Assembly (NCBI GenBank): GCA_951802195.1
Contig: OX637621.1
Coordinates: forward strand, 620,001-684,000
Source: Tausonia pullulans
Taxonomy: Eukaryota; Basidiomycota; Tremellomycetes; Cystofilobasidiales; Mrakiaceae
Reading direction: 5' to 3'
Length of the DNA stretch: 64,000 nucleotides
The notes below the pieces were generated by a model. The model saw nothing but the letters and a program-made list of their open reading frames with translations, made no database searches and had not been told where the DNA came from. A program made the translations under genes and the position numbers. Of the stretch, positions 11,118-24,200 are shown in pieces (positions within the stretch are counted from its first letter, which is position 1; every line of letters begins with the position of its first letter).

Positions 11118-12431
11118 TTAGGCCTCCTCTTTCCGGACGGCAGGCTTGCGAGCCGCGTACGCCCTCTTGCGCTCCCGCACTCGCCGAGCCTTCGACTCCT
11201 CGCCGATACTCGCACCGGCGTAAGCGAGCACGTCGCCAAGGGATCGCTCGTCGTGGAGGGCCTTGAGCTGGTCGTACGACCCAATAGGTTGGCCACCGAC
11301 CATAATGATGGGGAGCTCGGCGGTTTGGGTGAGCCGCGCGAGGAGAGGGGTGAGGACGTGAGAGTCGGCTGATGTTGAAAAAAAGGAGTAGAGGAGCGTT
11401 AGAAACAGAAGTCCCGTTCGTTCGAGCGAGCGAGCGCGAAGGCCACTCACGTCGACCGTTCACGAGCACGACCCCAAGGCTCTTGCCAGCTTTGCCGAGG
11501 TATTCCTCGTCCATGAGGATCTCCTTCGCCTGGTTCGTCCAGACGTCTCCCGCCCGACCGATGAGGACGACTGGCGAGACCTCGTTGCTCTCGCGCTCGA
11601 TCTCGGCCAGCAGTTGAGCGCGTGAGTCGGGCTCGGTTGGGAGAGCATACGAGAGGACGTAGTTTGGATCGAGCGGGACATCCGGGTTGATGTCGCTGGG
11701 AAGAATGTTCTCATCGCCGGCAGCGAGGAAGAGCAGAAGGGCGGAGAGCTCTTGGGCGGGTGTGAGGACGGGTGGCGGGGCACAAGCGGCTCCTAGAACG
11801 GACTCTATAAATCAGCACGCAGATCTGCACGCGTCGAAGCAGCAGCATCACATTGCTTACCGGCGCAATGGACGTTCCTCTGGCGGATTGCCGAATACTC
11901 GTAGCGAGCAGCTGCAGGCTTCGTCCGGACTCCTGCCCGTCGAGGAGCCGCATCCGAGCTCAACTCACCCCGATTGCTCAGGGCAAAATAGCCGAAGACG
12001 AAAAGAAAGACGAGCCCGCCAAATATGTACTGGTTCCACTTTCTCTTGGCCAGCACACGACTACGGTTATTGCCGCTGGCGGTCTTCTGAACGAGCGATG
12101 GAAAGAGGAGGGCCGAGGGTGAGGGCGATGAGAGGAAGTCCGGGTCAGAATTCTTGCGTGGACAACCCGATGCTGGGGAGGGGAGGCGTTCGACGGTGTC
12201 GTCTGAAGAGGGCAGAGGGAGGGACTTCGACGTAGGCGACGTCGACCGTGAAGAGCTTGGGGTCGACAAGGACCAAGAGCCAAAGCCCGAGGGGAACAGG
12301 GCGAACGTGGGTGCGAAAGGGGAAGACGAGCCGAGCTTGCCGCCGGCACCTGCTGATCTTGATGATGTGCCCACAACGCGAAGATTCGGCAGCCGCAGAG
12401 GCGAGGGTCTAGCCGTCTGGCGTGTCGACAT
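11118..12431 (-). CDS. Membrane-anchored glutaredoxin-fold protein lacking catalytic cysteines
   Basis: Type II layout as in Golgi/ER Grx6 and Grx7: a Ser/Pro-rich cytosolic N-terminus (about 125 residues), one membrane helix (YIFGGLVFLFVFGYFALS, near 12000-12053), then a lumenal linker and a C-terminal glutaredoxin-like domain. The domain begins SPVVLIGRAGDVWTNQAKEI, continues through a strand (LGVVLVNGR), and has the glutathione-pocket signature ELPIIMVGGQPIGSYDQLKAL near 11240-11310. In Grx6 the matching segments carry CPYS and TVPNxxVNG. Here the active-site positions read DVWT, so no redox cysteine is present. It ends with a basic tail. Exons run from 12431 to about 11863, about 11810-11450 and about 11374-11118, all phase-consistent. 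A scaffold or glutathione-sensing role is possible; thiol reductase activity is unlikely. Confidence 0.72.
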
Positions 12432-13706
12432 GGACGAGAGCTGACGTTGCTGAGGTTAAAAGGGCGGGTCCGGGGGCAAGGTTCGCCTTGACTGGGAGCG
12501 AGCGTCAGAGAGTCGTCGCGTGCTGCTTGTGGGGGGGATCCGAGCCGGCGGAGGGCAGGTAGAAAGGCAGCGAGCTGCTCAAGGATGTAACAGCGAGACG
12601 AGGGCTCGTTGCAGAGCGAGGTAGAACACACGAGAAGATCGAGAGAAGCTATGGATTGGTGGAGGTCTGAGGGCAGACGTAGGACGGAGTTCTTCATGGC
12701 CTCGTCGTTCCTCTGAGGCAAGTGAAGGCAGAGAGACACAGCTCATTTCCCAAGCGGGGGTTGACTCAGACCGTGGTGGGAATTTAGTGCTAAGACGCGA
12801 CTAACACATGGCGGGGCCTGATATTTGGCGATGGTGGGAGCAGGGGAACCCGCACTCCCTCTTTCCCCACTCCACGTCTACATTGACAGTTGACGCGTCG
12901 GCAACCTTGTTCAACCTTGTTCCCTACTGCGGCGTGCGTCCGTTTCTTCAATTCGTGGTAGTCCGATCCGGCGCGAGAGCACACGCAAGCCTCCTCTGAA
13001 ATCCTATCTGCCACCACTGATCTCCGACACCCAGCGAACCGACAAGGTTAACAGATTCAGTGGAGCGCAAGTGACCGACCGCTTTCTTAGGGGTTCCGAA
13101 TCGCGTCGGGACCATGGGCGTGCACGCACGCTTCTCCCCGCTCGCGGTGTCTTTCCCCGGAGGCAGAGAATGAACAAACGATCGGTCGAATAAATAAAGC
13201 TCCCTTTCACGGTGTCATCCCCCTAGTTTCAGGTTCATTGTCGTTTCGCGTCATGTGGATCCGGGCTGCCGCGAAAGCTTGTGCTGGCATTCAGGCCGGC
13301 CTAATGTTCGCAGGAAGATAGCCGAATGACAAGGAGAGACACCCGCGAGGCGTTCTTCGCGACAAGCGCGATAAGCCTTGGCGGGCTAAAGGAGGGAGGT
13401 GTGCGTTGTCTGCCATCCTTCCGTTCTTCCTTTTCTGTCCCCGAGACCAGGGGTCCCGACAGAGCGTTGTAATGTGATAGCTGGGGGCGCCCAGATGTGA
13501 TCGCCTCTAGCAACCACCACCACCATTACCAGGCACCAGTCGATCGACGACTAACGGCCCGCTAGAACTTCTACAGAGTCTTCCCTCTCCGATCTCATCG
13601 GCGCGGTTGACTGGTCGCTGGCTAGCATCCTTGCTTACTGTGGGCTTTATTATTGACTAGTTAGTAGCATGCTTCGATCCTTAGGTCGTCGTGCAGTTCT
13701 CCTCCA
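12432..13706. other. Long intergenic region between the glutaredoxin-fold gene and MON1
   Basis: Contains the promoter of the glutaredoxin-fold gene and the 3' flank of MON1. Only short unrelated open frames occur and none shows a recognisable motif or plausible splicing. I found no convincing tRNA-like fold by eye. At 1,275 bp it is the longest gap in the window. Confidence 0.4.
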
Positions 13707-16367
13707 TCAAAAGACCGGTGCATCCTGAAGTAGACAGAAGGAACATTGTCAACCATTGCACACTCACACGCACACATTGGTTGTAAACCCAGCGCACCTT
13801 CAGGAACAGCCGAACTTCCTCCCCGCGAACCCAGCGCGCCACCTTGTTCGCCACCGAGACGCAGGCCGCCTTCGGGAGCGACGGCGAGAACGAGAGGTAG
13901 AGCTCGAAAGGTTGTGTGAACTGGGCAATGAACAAGGGAGGTCAGCTGAAGGCCCCGATAAGGTGACAAAGGCGATGTAAGATTCACCCAGCCGAGGATC
14001 GATTCGCTCTCCGTTCGGACATAGAGCAAGCTGAGTGGTTCGGCGCCGGGGGACGATCGTCCGTGGAGGGCGTCATGGACCTTTTGATAAAGTGTGAGGA
14101 GGCTGCGGCGAGGAAGGGGAGAGACAGGCACTATTTGTTAGAATGGAAGCTCGCTCTCTCTAAAGATGACGCGCGGATGCAAGTCTTACCGGCGTTGCTC
14201 GCTGACGTCTTCGTACGGTGCGTCCCACCGAGGCTGGGTAAGCTGCACGTTGGTGCATGACTTGTAGATGAAGTGCTGCAAGCCAGGGATGCCGAGATCA
14301 CCTGTATCAAGTCAACAGGGTCAGAACCTTCGTCCCTCGATGAATCTCGAGAGCGCACAAACCGGCGGAGTAGACATGCTGTGGAATAGCAATGACAACT
14401 TGCTGCAGAAGTCCAGAGCCCTCCATTTTCTGACAGGATGTGAAGACCGATGCTCAACTAAGGCAAAAGGAAAACAATAGTCACACCCACTTACGTCTAA
14501 TACCCTCTGCTTCCCTTCCCGGAACGTTTCAAACCCATCCTTGTCCGTCCCGACCCAGACGAGGCCGACATCTTCTCGCGGGAACGTCACATAGACGTAA
14601 AGAAATCCCTCCTGGCTAAATTTGGGCAGACAGATCGGGAGGAACGACTCGTTGTCGACCTGCCTAAGAGCCGGAGAAGAGCGGATGAGGTTGAGAAGGA
14701 GGTGGAGGTCTGTCGGATGAATCGAATGCTTCTTAGGTCGGAGGAGAGTGACAGGTTGTAGGGAGGGCCCTGCAAGAAGGAGGGCGTAAACGAGTCCCTG
14801 CGCGTATGATGACGAAGATCAGTAGTATGACTTCTGGCGGGATGTGAAAGCGTCCTTTCTCACCTTGGACTTTGAGGAGAGGAGGAGCGCCTGCCCTGCC
14901 GCCTCGCGCGTTGCCGCTGAGATGCGTAACGGTTCGAGGCTATGGCTGAGAAAGCTGAAGTCATTCTGGAGTGTGTCGATGAGAGTGTTAAAGAAGTTCT
15001 CGGTTCCTGGAAAGCGGCACCGCCACGACGAGTCAGTCATCGGACCTGGCCGAACTAAGGACGAAGGACGACGGCGCGCACCTTCGAGCAAGCGGCGAAG
15101 GTCGAAATTGCCTCTTCTTAAGAAAATTCGCTTGAGTTGGCCGCCACTGATGATGCTGAGAACTTGGAGATGGAGATATTCGAGATGTATCCGAAGCTAC
15201 GGGATGCAGGTGGCCGTCAATCCAGGTTCGAGAGCATGGAGAGGATGTGAACCTGCTCACCACTGACTCGGGTTCGCCCCAGGTCGAGACTGCAGCATAG
15301 TACAGGGGGGCTCGGAGCAAAAAAACGATGCTCGTAGAGCCCGACTTGATGCTCCTATGGAGGGGGTCAGAATGAGTGCGCATTGAGGTATTCTCTGATC
15401 ACGCTCGCACCTAAGCTTGTCACCATCGTCCTCAATGAAGATAGAGATAAGCGTTTGGATGACTCCGACGATCGTGTTGAGCTCCGAGTCATCCGAGCTG
15501 CAGGAGTGAGAAGGCTCAGGACACGTCGTTGCAGGGGAAGCAAGAGGGAAAGACAAGGCGGCGACCATCGACGAACTTGGAAAAGACCGGCTTGCCCGCA
15601 TCGGTAAGGACAAAGTACTTGCGAGCCTCCAGCTCGCCTAAAAATCCCAGCGAGGCCAAGTCAGACGCGGAGTCAGGTGATTGAGCGCTTCGGCCACTAT
15701 CGAGCGACATGAAGAACACCTTGGGGAAGGCTCTCCAGCGAGCCAGAGAGGCCGTCGATACCCTTTCCACCTGACACAATGACGTGGAATACAAGTCAGA
15801 ATGTGGTCACACTGAGATGACGTTTGATGCAGACAAACCAGAGATATCATGGGCCCTCTCCTTGCCCTTGCCTACCGAGGAGGCCGTCGACGACGAGGAC
15901 ACCCGTCGGACGTTTGACGACGACCCCTTTCCGAGCGTCCGCCTCAGCTGGTCTCTCAATGCCATCCTCGACGACTCAGCATCCGCCTTATCCACGAGAC
16001 TCGCTTCCTGGCCAGACTCGCCCTCGCCTGACGCGTCGCCAGTGGCAATCGTAATCACTCTAGAGCGGGACGACTCGCTTGACGCGGGCGACGGGGCGGT
16101 CGAACCCTCTGCGAGTCCGCCCGAGCCTGTGTCGGCATCGTCACGAACGAGAGACGCGTCGAACGTGAGATCCCCAGAGCTGGCGATGGACGGTGGCCGA
16201 CTCGGAAAGGATGAGCTGATGGATGTGCCTCCTGGCCGCCGGTTGTTGGACGCGGACGAAGGTGAGCGGGTAAGATGCGGGGGGAGGGCAAGCGAGGGCG
16301 TCGAAAGCTGTGGCGGTGCCGGAGCGTACGATGGCCGGTTTGTGTTCCGAGGAGGGGTGGAGGCCAT
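13707..16367 (-). CDS. MON1: Vacuolar fusion protein Mon1 (Mon1-Ccz1 Rab7 GEF)
   Basis: With Ccz1, Mon1 is the guanine-nucleotide exchange factor that loads Ypt7/Rab7 on late endosomes and autophagosomes. The start at 16367 opens a disordered Ser/Pro-rich N-terminus of about 180 residues. Three longin-like domains follow: ARKYFVLTDAGKPVFSKF (15580-15635), STSIVFLLRAPLYYAAVSTWGE, NTLIDTLQNDFSFL, FPREDVGLVWVGTDKDGFE (14500-14580), and the C-terminal FELYLSFSPSLPK...VARWVRGEEVRLFLK. The last exon adds DAPVF and a stop at 13707-13709, matching the short end of the family after the RLFI strand. About nine introns are present. The next gene upstream, PRP6, lies on the same strand, with its stop 250 bp away. 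Confidence 0.9.
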
Positions 16368-16617
16368 GGCCTTGGTTGACTACCGAAGGATGATGCTGGG
16401 CGTTCGAAGGGAGGTTGTTGGTGTCGTCGCACGCTTGCCTAGCTATGCATTCTCGGCGACAGCCGCACAGGCCGGCGACGCGCTTCCCGCCTTGATTTTC
16501 GTTGCTGTTTATTTGGATCAGGGTTCACAAGAGATAGAATGGGGAGACTGAACGAGAAGAATCATTACAGCGTAAAACGGAGTCCTCCCCTTCCCTTCCA
16601 TCCACCTCTTCTTCATC

Positions 16618-19600
16618 TCACTCAAGTTTCACCGCCACGAGCTTGAGGATCTCCTCTGTGCTCTTGCCAACGTTAGCGAGATCCTTCGAGACCGTCTGCC
16701 ATACAGCTCCGTGCCTGGGGTCGGCCGCCTTGGCCTTGTCGATGACGAGCTGCCGTCGCTCCTCCTCACCATGCTCGAGCTCAAACTTGTACCACCATCC
16801 CCAGCTGTCGCCAAGGTCCTTGTTGGCATCCGTCGCCCGACCGAACCATTGGCGAGCACGCTCCACCTTACGCTCGGTCCAGAAGAGCCGGGCGATGACG
16901 ACGATGATGACCGGATCGTCTCCCGTCTTTTTGAGCGCATCCGCCGACTTGGTCTTGCGCTGGGGCCGGGGCTCGTTCCAGATGGAGATGGCCCAGAGGT
17001 TGCCCGCAGCCGGACAATCCTGGAGACCTGTTGAGCGGGAAGGGTGGAAGCAGGTATGGGATATAGTCAGCAGAGAACATGCAAATAGACGGCTGAAATT
17101 GAGACTGACCTCGGGCGAGCACCGCCTTGGCCTGGGCTGAAGATCCAGCGCGCTCCTCGACGCGGACGCTCTCCTCCCAGAGAAGTGGCTCCTTCGGATT
17201 GAGCAACCTCGCCTTTTCGAGCAGCGACCGGGCTTTGATGGTAATCCCGGCCTTTTCCTCAAGCCGGCTTGAGAGAATCCAGAGCGGGATCGAGTGCGGG
17301 CACGCCTTTACTCCCTTGGCGTAGGCCTCCCGGGCTTGAGGAATCTGCGAGAGCGACTCGTGGATCTGGCCCTTGATCATATAGAGCTTGTCGAACGATG
17401 GGAACTTGATGAGACCCTCGGCGAGCGTCGAGAGCGCGGAGTCGAGATAGCCCTGCTGCCGCTCGAGGAGGACGGACTTCATCCAGATCTGGAAAGAAAT
17501 GGGATGCCAAGACGTCAAGGTCTTCGCACATAGAGGAGGGCAGCCGAAGAGAGAGAAAGCGCACCTTGTCGGTTCCGGCAGTCATGCGCGCCTTGGCGAG
17601 CAGCTCCCTCGCCTGATCCATCGCTCCATTCTCCGCTTCGAGCTTGGCCGCAGCGAGCCAGATTTGCTCCGACTCGGGGTTGGCCTGGAAGGCGTCGATG
17701 AGAATGAGGCGCGAGCCGGGAACGTCCCCGTGGAGCCACTTTTCCTTGGCTGCGAGGAGCCATAGGTTCTCGGCCCGCGGACAGTGCTGGACGGCCTTGG
17801 CGAGGAGAGTTTGGAGGTCCTCACTGAAAGAGGGAGAAGGAGAGACTTGAGATTAGCAAGCGAAGGCTAGGCAATTAGCCAAAGCACGCGACCACTTACT
17901 AAGTACCGTGCTGCTTCTCGAATAGGGCAGCCGACCACCAAACCTGTCTTCGGTCCGGGAAGACGTTGATAAGGTAGGCTCGGATCGCCCGACTCGTCTC
18001 AATATGACCCTTGGCGGCCGCGCTTGCGGCGTCGTCCATCCACGTGCTCAGCCGCTGGTCCTCCTCAACGTCGATGTGAAGTGTGGCCTTGACGATAGCC
18101 CTTGCTGTCGCAGGGCTTCCCTCACTCTCGCACCGCTCGGCCTCCTTGAGCCAGGCCTCTCGGTCCATCATGACGTGATGTTTGCGGAGGCTCGCGACTC
18201 CATTGGCCATGATGGTGTCGACGAGCGAGATGTCGCCCGTCTGCTCGATGAGTCGCGCGGCGGCGATACGAATCTCGTGCGAGGTCGGGATCGTCTTGCC
18301 GGCCTTGCTGAGGACCTTCTTGGCTGACTCCGGGTCCTCAAGTCGAGCGAGCGTAAGCCAGAGGTCCACGGACGTCGGAATGAACTCGACAGCGCGGGCG
18401 AGGAGGATTCGCGCGTCCGCCGGGTCCGTCTCGAGGTTGACGGTCTCCTTCCAAAGGGCGACGGAGTTGGGGATGGTCTCGACGGCTGGGCGGGGAGAAA
18501 AAGCAGGCATATTAGAAAAATAGCGAGCTGAGAAGGAGGGAAATACGCTCGCACCCTTCCGGAGGACGTTCTTGCGGCGGTTCAGATCTGTCTCGAGTGA
18601 GGCGGCCTTCATCCAAATCTTGACCGACTGAGGAAGCTCCCGAACGGCATTCGCCAGGATTCGCTTGGCGTTCTCGGGGACCTGTCGAAGAGAAGAGGAG
18701 CGGTGTCAATGTGGAAAGGCGGAAAGGATGGGCGATGAGCACAACTCACGTTGAGCTCGGCAGCTTGGAGCCAGACGTCCTCGCTCTTGGGACAAAGCTC
18801 GCAGCCCTTCGCGATGATCTTGCGGGCGGCGACCATCTTTTTGGCGTGCTGCTCGAGGGCGGCGGCGGCGATCCAGCCGGGGGCGTGCTTAGGGTTTGTG
18901 TTGGTCACCGACTGAAGGAGAGCGCGAGCGCGCTTAATATCTCTGCAATGTGGGATTGTATGCGAAAGTGAGAGAGGAGAGAACATGAGCCAGGTCAGAA
19001 CGGATGTAACACGCAAGTGAGGGATCAAAGGGGACAGCACCCAATCTGAGCGTCCGACTGGACGATCATGCTGTTGAGGTCGGTCAGGTAACCCTTGGGA
19101 TCAACGGTGGTTGAGGAGCCGTTGGAAGTGTCGGTCGACAGCTGGCAAGGTATCGCGTCAGGGTGGGTCCGCATTGCAAAGGATGAGAGGAGAGCACGCG
19201 TACCTGATCCAGCTTGAGCGAGAGAACCTTGTCACGAGCGTTTCCAATCCCAACGAGGTCCGTCATGACGCCGCTTCCGCTAGGAGTGTCACCACCGGCC
19301 TGTAGGATGTAAGGGACGGACAGAAGGGGAAGAGAAAACCACGGTCAGCGCGAACCAGACGCGTCGTCGGCAGAATGCGCACTCCGATTACTAACCATCT
19401 GGGCGTCGGTAAGCTGGCCTTCAGTCGCGTTCGAGGCCATGTTGCCAAGGGTGACCGAGTCTGGCATGGCATATTCGCGCTCGAATCGAGGGTTCCGCTT
19501 CGTCTTCTTGCCCGTCATATTCGAGACCTCTGGCAGGTTGTCCCACTCCGAGTCGGTGACGGCCGAGAGACCTCGCTTGAGATCAGCGAACCTGTGGACA

Positions 19601-20324
19601 GCAGCAATTTCAGCTGGGTAGAAATTACTGGGCGAGGATAGAGCAGACAGGTAGGCCAGTCGGCGAGGAAGGGTGAGTGACGCACTGAGTTTGGATCTTC
19701 GGCTGAGCCGCTCGGAAGGCGGCGAGATCGGCCGCTTCCTGGGCTTCACGTCGGATCTTGCGACGCTCGTCGAGTCGCTCGTCAACCGACTCCCATATTC
19801 TATGGTGGCAAGGCGAGAGAGGGGTTCAGTTGGTCTGCTACGAGGCGACGAGGACGGCCACACCACCCAGCTCCACCGACGCGTGTCTCCCGACCCAGCA
19901 AGGGCAAGAGCCGTCATGATCACTCACCTGTCGGCCTCCTCGTCGTCCTGATCGTAGACTGTTCCGGCGAAGATGTTCTTCTCATCATCAGGATCGGCGT
20001 ATTGGTCTTTGTTCTCGATGATCTCCTCGCCGCGTCCGCCGTCGTCCTCCTTCTCCGCCGAGGCCGACGACTGGTCTCGCGCAGGTCCGATATCGGAACG
20101 GGTCGTGAATCCGGAGGCTCTGTGATAGGCAGCAAAGGATGGAGCAGACGTCAGCATGCAATGCGCTCCTGGGTCAAGAGATAGCGAGCGGGAACATGAG
20201 CATGCGCGCCGACGTACCCTCGACCAAGACCTCCGACGTAGTGAGGCGGGGCGACCATGGTGAGGAAGGCCAGCTTGTTGGTCTTGCCCGCCGAGGCGTT
20301 CATGACTTGGAAGGAGTTCGACAT
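16618..20324 (-). CDS. PRP6: Pre-mRNA splicing factor Prp6 (U4/U6.U5 tri-snRNP), HAT repeats
   Basis: Tri-snRNP protein that bridges U5 and U4/U6 in the spliceosome. The start at 20324 is followed by [19 protein letters not shown] and [12 protein letters not shown], the invariant PRP1 N-terminal motif. Next come an acidic stretch ([27 protein letters not shown]) and [13 protein letters not shown]. From about 18960 down to the stop there are HAT/TPR-like helical repeats: [79 protein letters not shown], and [18 protein letters not shown] near the end. It ends [12 protein letters not shown]. About ten short introns interrupt it. Total length is close to the usual 900-950 residues of the family. 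Confidence 0.95.
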
Positions 20325-21268
20325 AGCTCCGGGATCGTGTTCTTCGCCTAAGGACGAGAGGTGGTGGCGGTTAGCTGGAGCAAGGCTCGACAGGCGCGGC
20401 GGCGTCAAGAACGCGAGACAGCTTGCGACGAGGGCCGAACCCTCTCTCGCAACAACCACCGACTGTCAACTAGACAGTCTTAGCGGGATATCGTTCTCAG
20501 CCGACCCTCCGGCCATCGTGCTCAGACCCGGTCCAGACTCTGCATCCTAGCCAGCTCCAGGCCATCGTCCACCGCCCGCCTGCTGTCTCTGACTGGCCCC
20601 CCCCAGCGGTGGGCGATACGCCCAGCCAAACCCTCCTCTCTCGCCTCGCTGGCACGTTTATATGACGGCAACCGATCGACAGAGCGAGTGGATAAGCTAA
20701 GAATGATGCCCGGTTGTCGTTTGCCGCGTTGCATGGTCCCGTCCGGGATGGATGCGACGCGCGCGCTTACGCGCACGGCGGCCTGTCCTTCCTAAGGGCT
20801 TGTTCGGCGTAGTTCCTTGCCGAATCAAAGCAGTATACGAGGACCACATTCCTGCATGCCTCCCCCAGACGCCGAATCTCTGTCGCTGAAGCAGACTGCG
20901 ACGGTCGATGTCGACGGGCCTGTTGTACTTGGGTTCTCCTCATCGACGACCGCGCTTTTCTCGGATATCCATGTCCGTCCTCGTTGTATAGTTCGAGCTA
21001 ATGCCCATACACGAAAGGAACATGTGGCCCTCGCTTAAGTATGGCCTCTGAGAAGGAACCGGAGCCGGTAACCAAGGGCAAAGGGCCTACTGTCCGAGTC
21101 AAGGGTGGTCGTCGTTCTCTTCTCTCGCCAGCCACGAGGCCGGCTCCAATTGTTCTCTAGACCGCCACAACTCTTTGTTCTGTCTCTCGGCTAAGCAAGC
21201 TATCAGCTCTGGTCAACAGCGACCCCTTCACCATTGGCTTTCCTCCCCTTCTCTCGCCCTACTAGACC
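20325..21268. promoter_or_regulatory. Divergent intergenic region between PRP6 and HEL2
   Basis: A 944 bp gap between outward-facing starts, so it holds both promoters. GC-rich, with a GTTTATATGAC element near 20658 that could act as a TATA-like site for either gene. Open frames here are short and without motifs. Confidence 0.45.
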
Positions 21269-24200
21269 ATGCCCCCTCGTCGTGCCTTCAACGGTCAGCT
21301 CAGCTCCCAGCCGGCTGCCGCCTCGTCCTCGTCGTCGTCCTCGTCGTCGGCCTCTCCTCTCCCGCGTCATCAGGCATCGGCCGCGTTAACCTCGACGTCG
21401 ACATCGGCCTCAAGCCTCCAGCTCCAGCCGGACAGCCGGGCGTTTTCGATGAAATCTGGCGCAGCGTCCCCTCAGTCTGCTACCGGCTCGGCCACTCCGT
21501 CGTCAGTCGGCGGAGACGTAGCCGCGGCTAGCGGCGACGACGTTGACGACGAAGAAGACGTCTGCTTCATCTGCGCCGAGCCCGTCAAGTTCTACAGCCT
21601 GGGAGTCTGCGGCCATGTATGTCCCCTTGGTTGAGGCACTCGCCTTGCCTTGCAGCGTAGAGGCTCGGACGCTGGTGGGTCGGAGTGCTGACGCGACTTT
21701 CCCACTGCCCCTTCTCGCCTCTGTCCTCCCCCACGCTTCTCCCTCTCGTTTCCCATAGAGGACGTGTCATGTCTGCGCGATTCGACTTAAAGCGTTGTAC
21801 AAGAAGACGGAATGTACTATGTGCAAGGTTTGTTGCCTCTGTATGAACTTCCATCGAGGGCCTGACTGACTGAGAGTCTTGCCTCGGCCCGCTGCAGACC
21901 GAGTGTTCCGACCTGATCTTCACGCGGTCGCCGACTCTCACCTACACCGAGATACCCCGTACGGACTTTCGTGACGATCGTCTTAATATCACCTTTGAGG
22001 ACGCCGAGATGGTGTGTCCTCTATGGCGCCATTGCAGGGTGGTGCCGGAGCTGACGATACCGGCTCTCCTTTAGATGGAGGACTCGCTGCTGCTCTTGCG
22101 GTTCAATTGCCCCGACAAGAAGTGCGATTGCATCGCATCGAGCTGGCTCGACCTCCGGAATCATGTTGGAACGACCCACAAGTCAAAGCTTTGGTCCGTA
22201 GCGCTCCGTAACGCTCATTTGTCTCGATGAGCACGTGTTCAGGATATCTTTCGTTGACCTTGACGCGTTTGTCTGGCCTGTCTGTTCGCCGCGAACCCCT
22301 TCACTTCCTCTTCCACAGCGAGATTTGCATCAAGCACAAAAAGATTTTTGCGCACGAGCATGAGCTCTATTCGGACGCCCTCCTGCAGCACCACGTTCCG
22401 TCGCTTGTTCCTCGGGGTCGCAAGCCGCAGGCGCTCCCTCGGGGCGTGGGGATTACCAACGAAATGGGAGTACACCCGATGTAAGAATCCCTCTTCTCTT
22501 TCGAAGAACGAAGAGGGATCCTTCTGATGACGACCTTCAGCTGCGAATTCTGCCACGAATGCTTCTTCGCCGACGAGGACCTCGCCAAGCACCTCAAGGA
22601 GCGCCACGAGGATTGCTTCCTTTGCAAGGGCGCAGGCATCCAAGATCTCTTGTGCGTTCTTGAGCGAGCAGACTGTTCGCTCGCTCGTCACTGAAATTCC
22701 AAATGTGCCCCCTACACCCCCCCCCACCCAATTCCAGCTTCAAAAACATCCAGTCGCTCGACAAGCACTTTGACACAGACCACTTTCCTTGCACCAACGC
22801 CGAATGTCTCGCCAAGAAATTCGTCGTCTTCTCGTCCGAGATGGACCTGCGGGCACACCAGGTTCACGAGGTATGTGAATATTCGCCTCTTCCTCTACAT
22901 CCATCTCTGACGGCTTCATCTTCGCAGCACGGCTCGACCATGTCGGCCCGCGACCTGGCGCTCGCTCGTCGAATCGAGGTGTCGATGAATTTTGACGAGC
23001 CCGTCGTTGATTCTGGCTTCCCAAGCATCTCCGGCGGCCGCCGCGGCGGAGGGCGAGGCGGTGCCTCGAGCGTTCGCGGTGGAAGCAGAGGTGGCGCCGC
23101 TGCTGGTCCCTCTAGAGGTCGGGCGGCGCCCCCTCATCTCTCCGGAGGAAGTGGTGGAGCCGAGGGCATGCTCTCCAACGCCCGGAATGCCCAGGCCGAC
23201 GCAAGGGACCACGCTGCCGCCGTTGGAGGCTCGAGGCGCGCTCACTTTGGAGGGGCGCTCTCGTCTACTGCTGACGGGCGGGAGAATGGAGCTCCTGCTG
23301 CTGCTGCTGGAGATCAGTCGGTCATCCCGAACGAGGCCGAGGACGATCGTGATCGCGAGACGACGGCGTAAGATTTCATACTATGCCCTGTGCTTGCGCA
23401 GAACTTCTCGACTGACCCTTTAACCTCAACCTTCCCCGTCTTAGTCGCCACGCTGCTCTCCTTACGCGTGTCTCTGTCCTTGTCAAGCATTCTGAGTCGG
23501 CCCTCCTCGCTTTCCGGTCGGTCATTTCTCAGTTCCGGGCCGGCCAAAACGGACCCCAGGATGTCATCGACACCATTTACGCCATCCTGAATCGCGACGT
23601 CAATAACACGGTCGCCATCATCACCTCGGTCGAGAGCCTGCTCACAGGCGTCGACATTGAGAAACGTAACAGTCTCAAGGAGACTCTAAAGCGCTGGGCG
23701 TCCAACGAACGGTCCACCTCGGATGAAAACTACCCGGTCCAGGCCCTCGGCGCCCAGGCTAACTACTCTGGCATTGCCACCGGTCGTGTTATCAACGTCA
23801 AGCGCACGGCGGCCGCTCGAACCGGCTCCGCCAGCGCCGTTTGGGACCGTGTCGAGCGGGCTGCCTCCTCCGCTGGCCCCTCCCGTTCCTCCGCTACTGG
23901 TTCCTCCGCGCGTGCTCATACCACCGTAGAGGCATACCCTTCCCTTGGAGCTGGGTCCGCCGCCGCTCGCGCCTCAGGCAAGCAGAAGGCCCCCGCAGGC
24001 AGGCCCGTCCCCGGCTCAACGGCATGGGCTTCCGCCTCCGCCGCTGCTCCTCGGGCATCCCCGCTCCCTCCGCCCATTCCGTTCGCCTCTGACGCCGTGA
24101 TGCAGCGCAAGGTTGTTCCAACCTCAGTCAACTACTCGACGGGCGCGTCCCGCTCGTCCGGCGGACCTTCCAAGCCGCCTTCGCAGGCGGCCTTCCCATC

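Noticed and set aside
12790-13513. Several 60-75 codon frames in the long gap before MON1
   Set aside because: No conserved motif, poor start contexts, overlap each other on both strands.
20817-21038. Possible small protein upstream of HEL2
   Set aside because: No ATG start, no domain, lies in the PRP6/HEL2 promoter gap.
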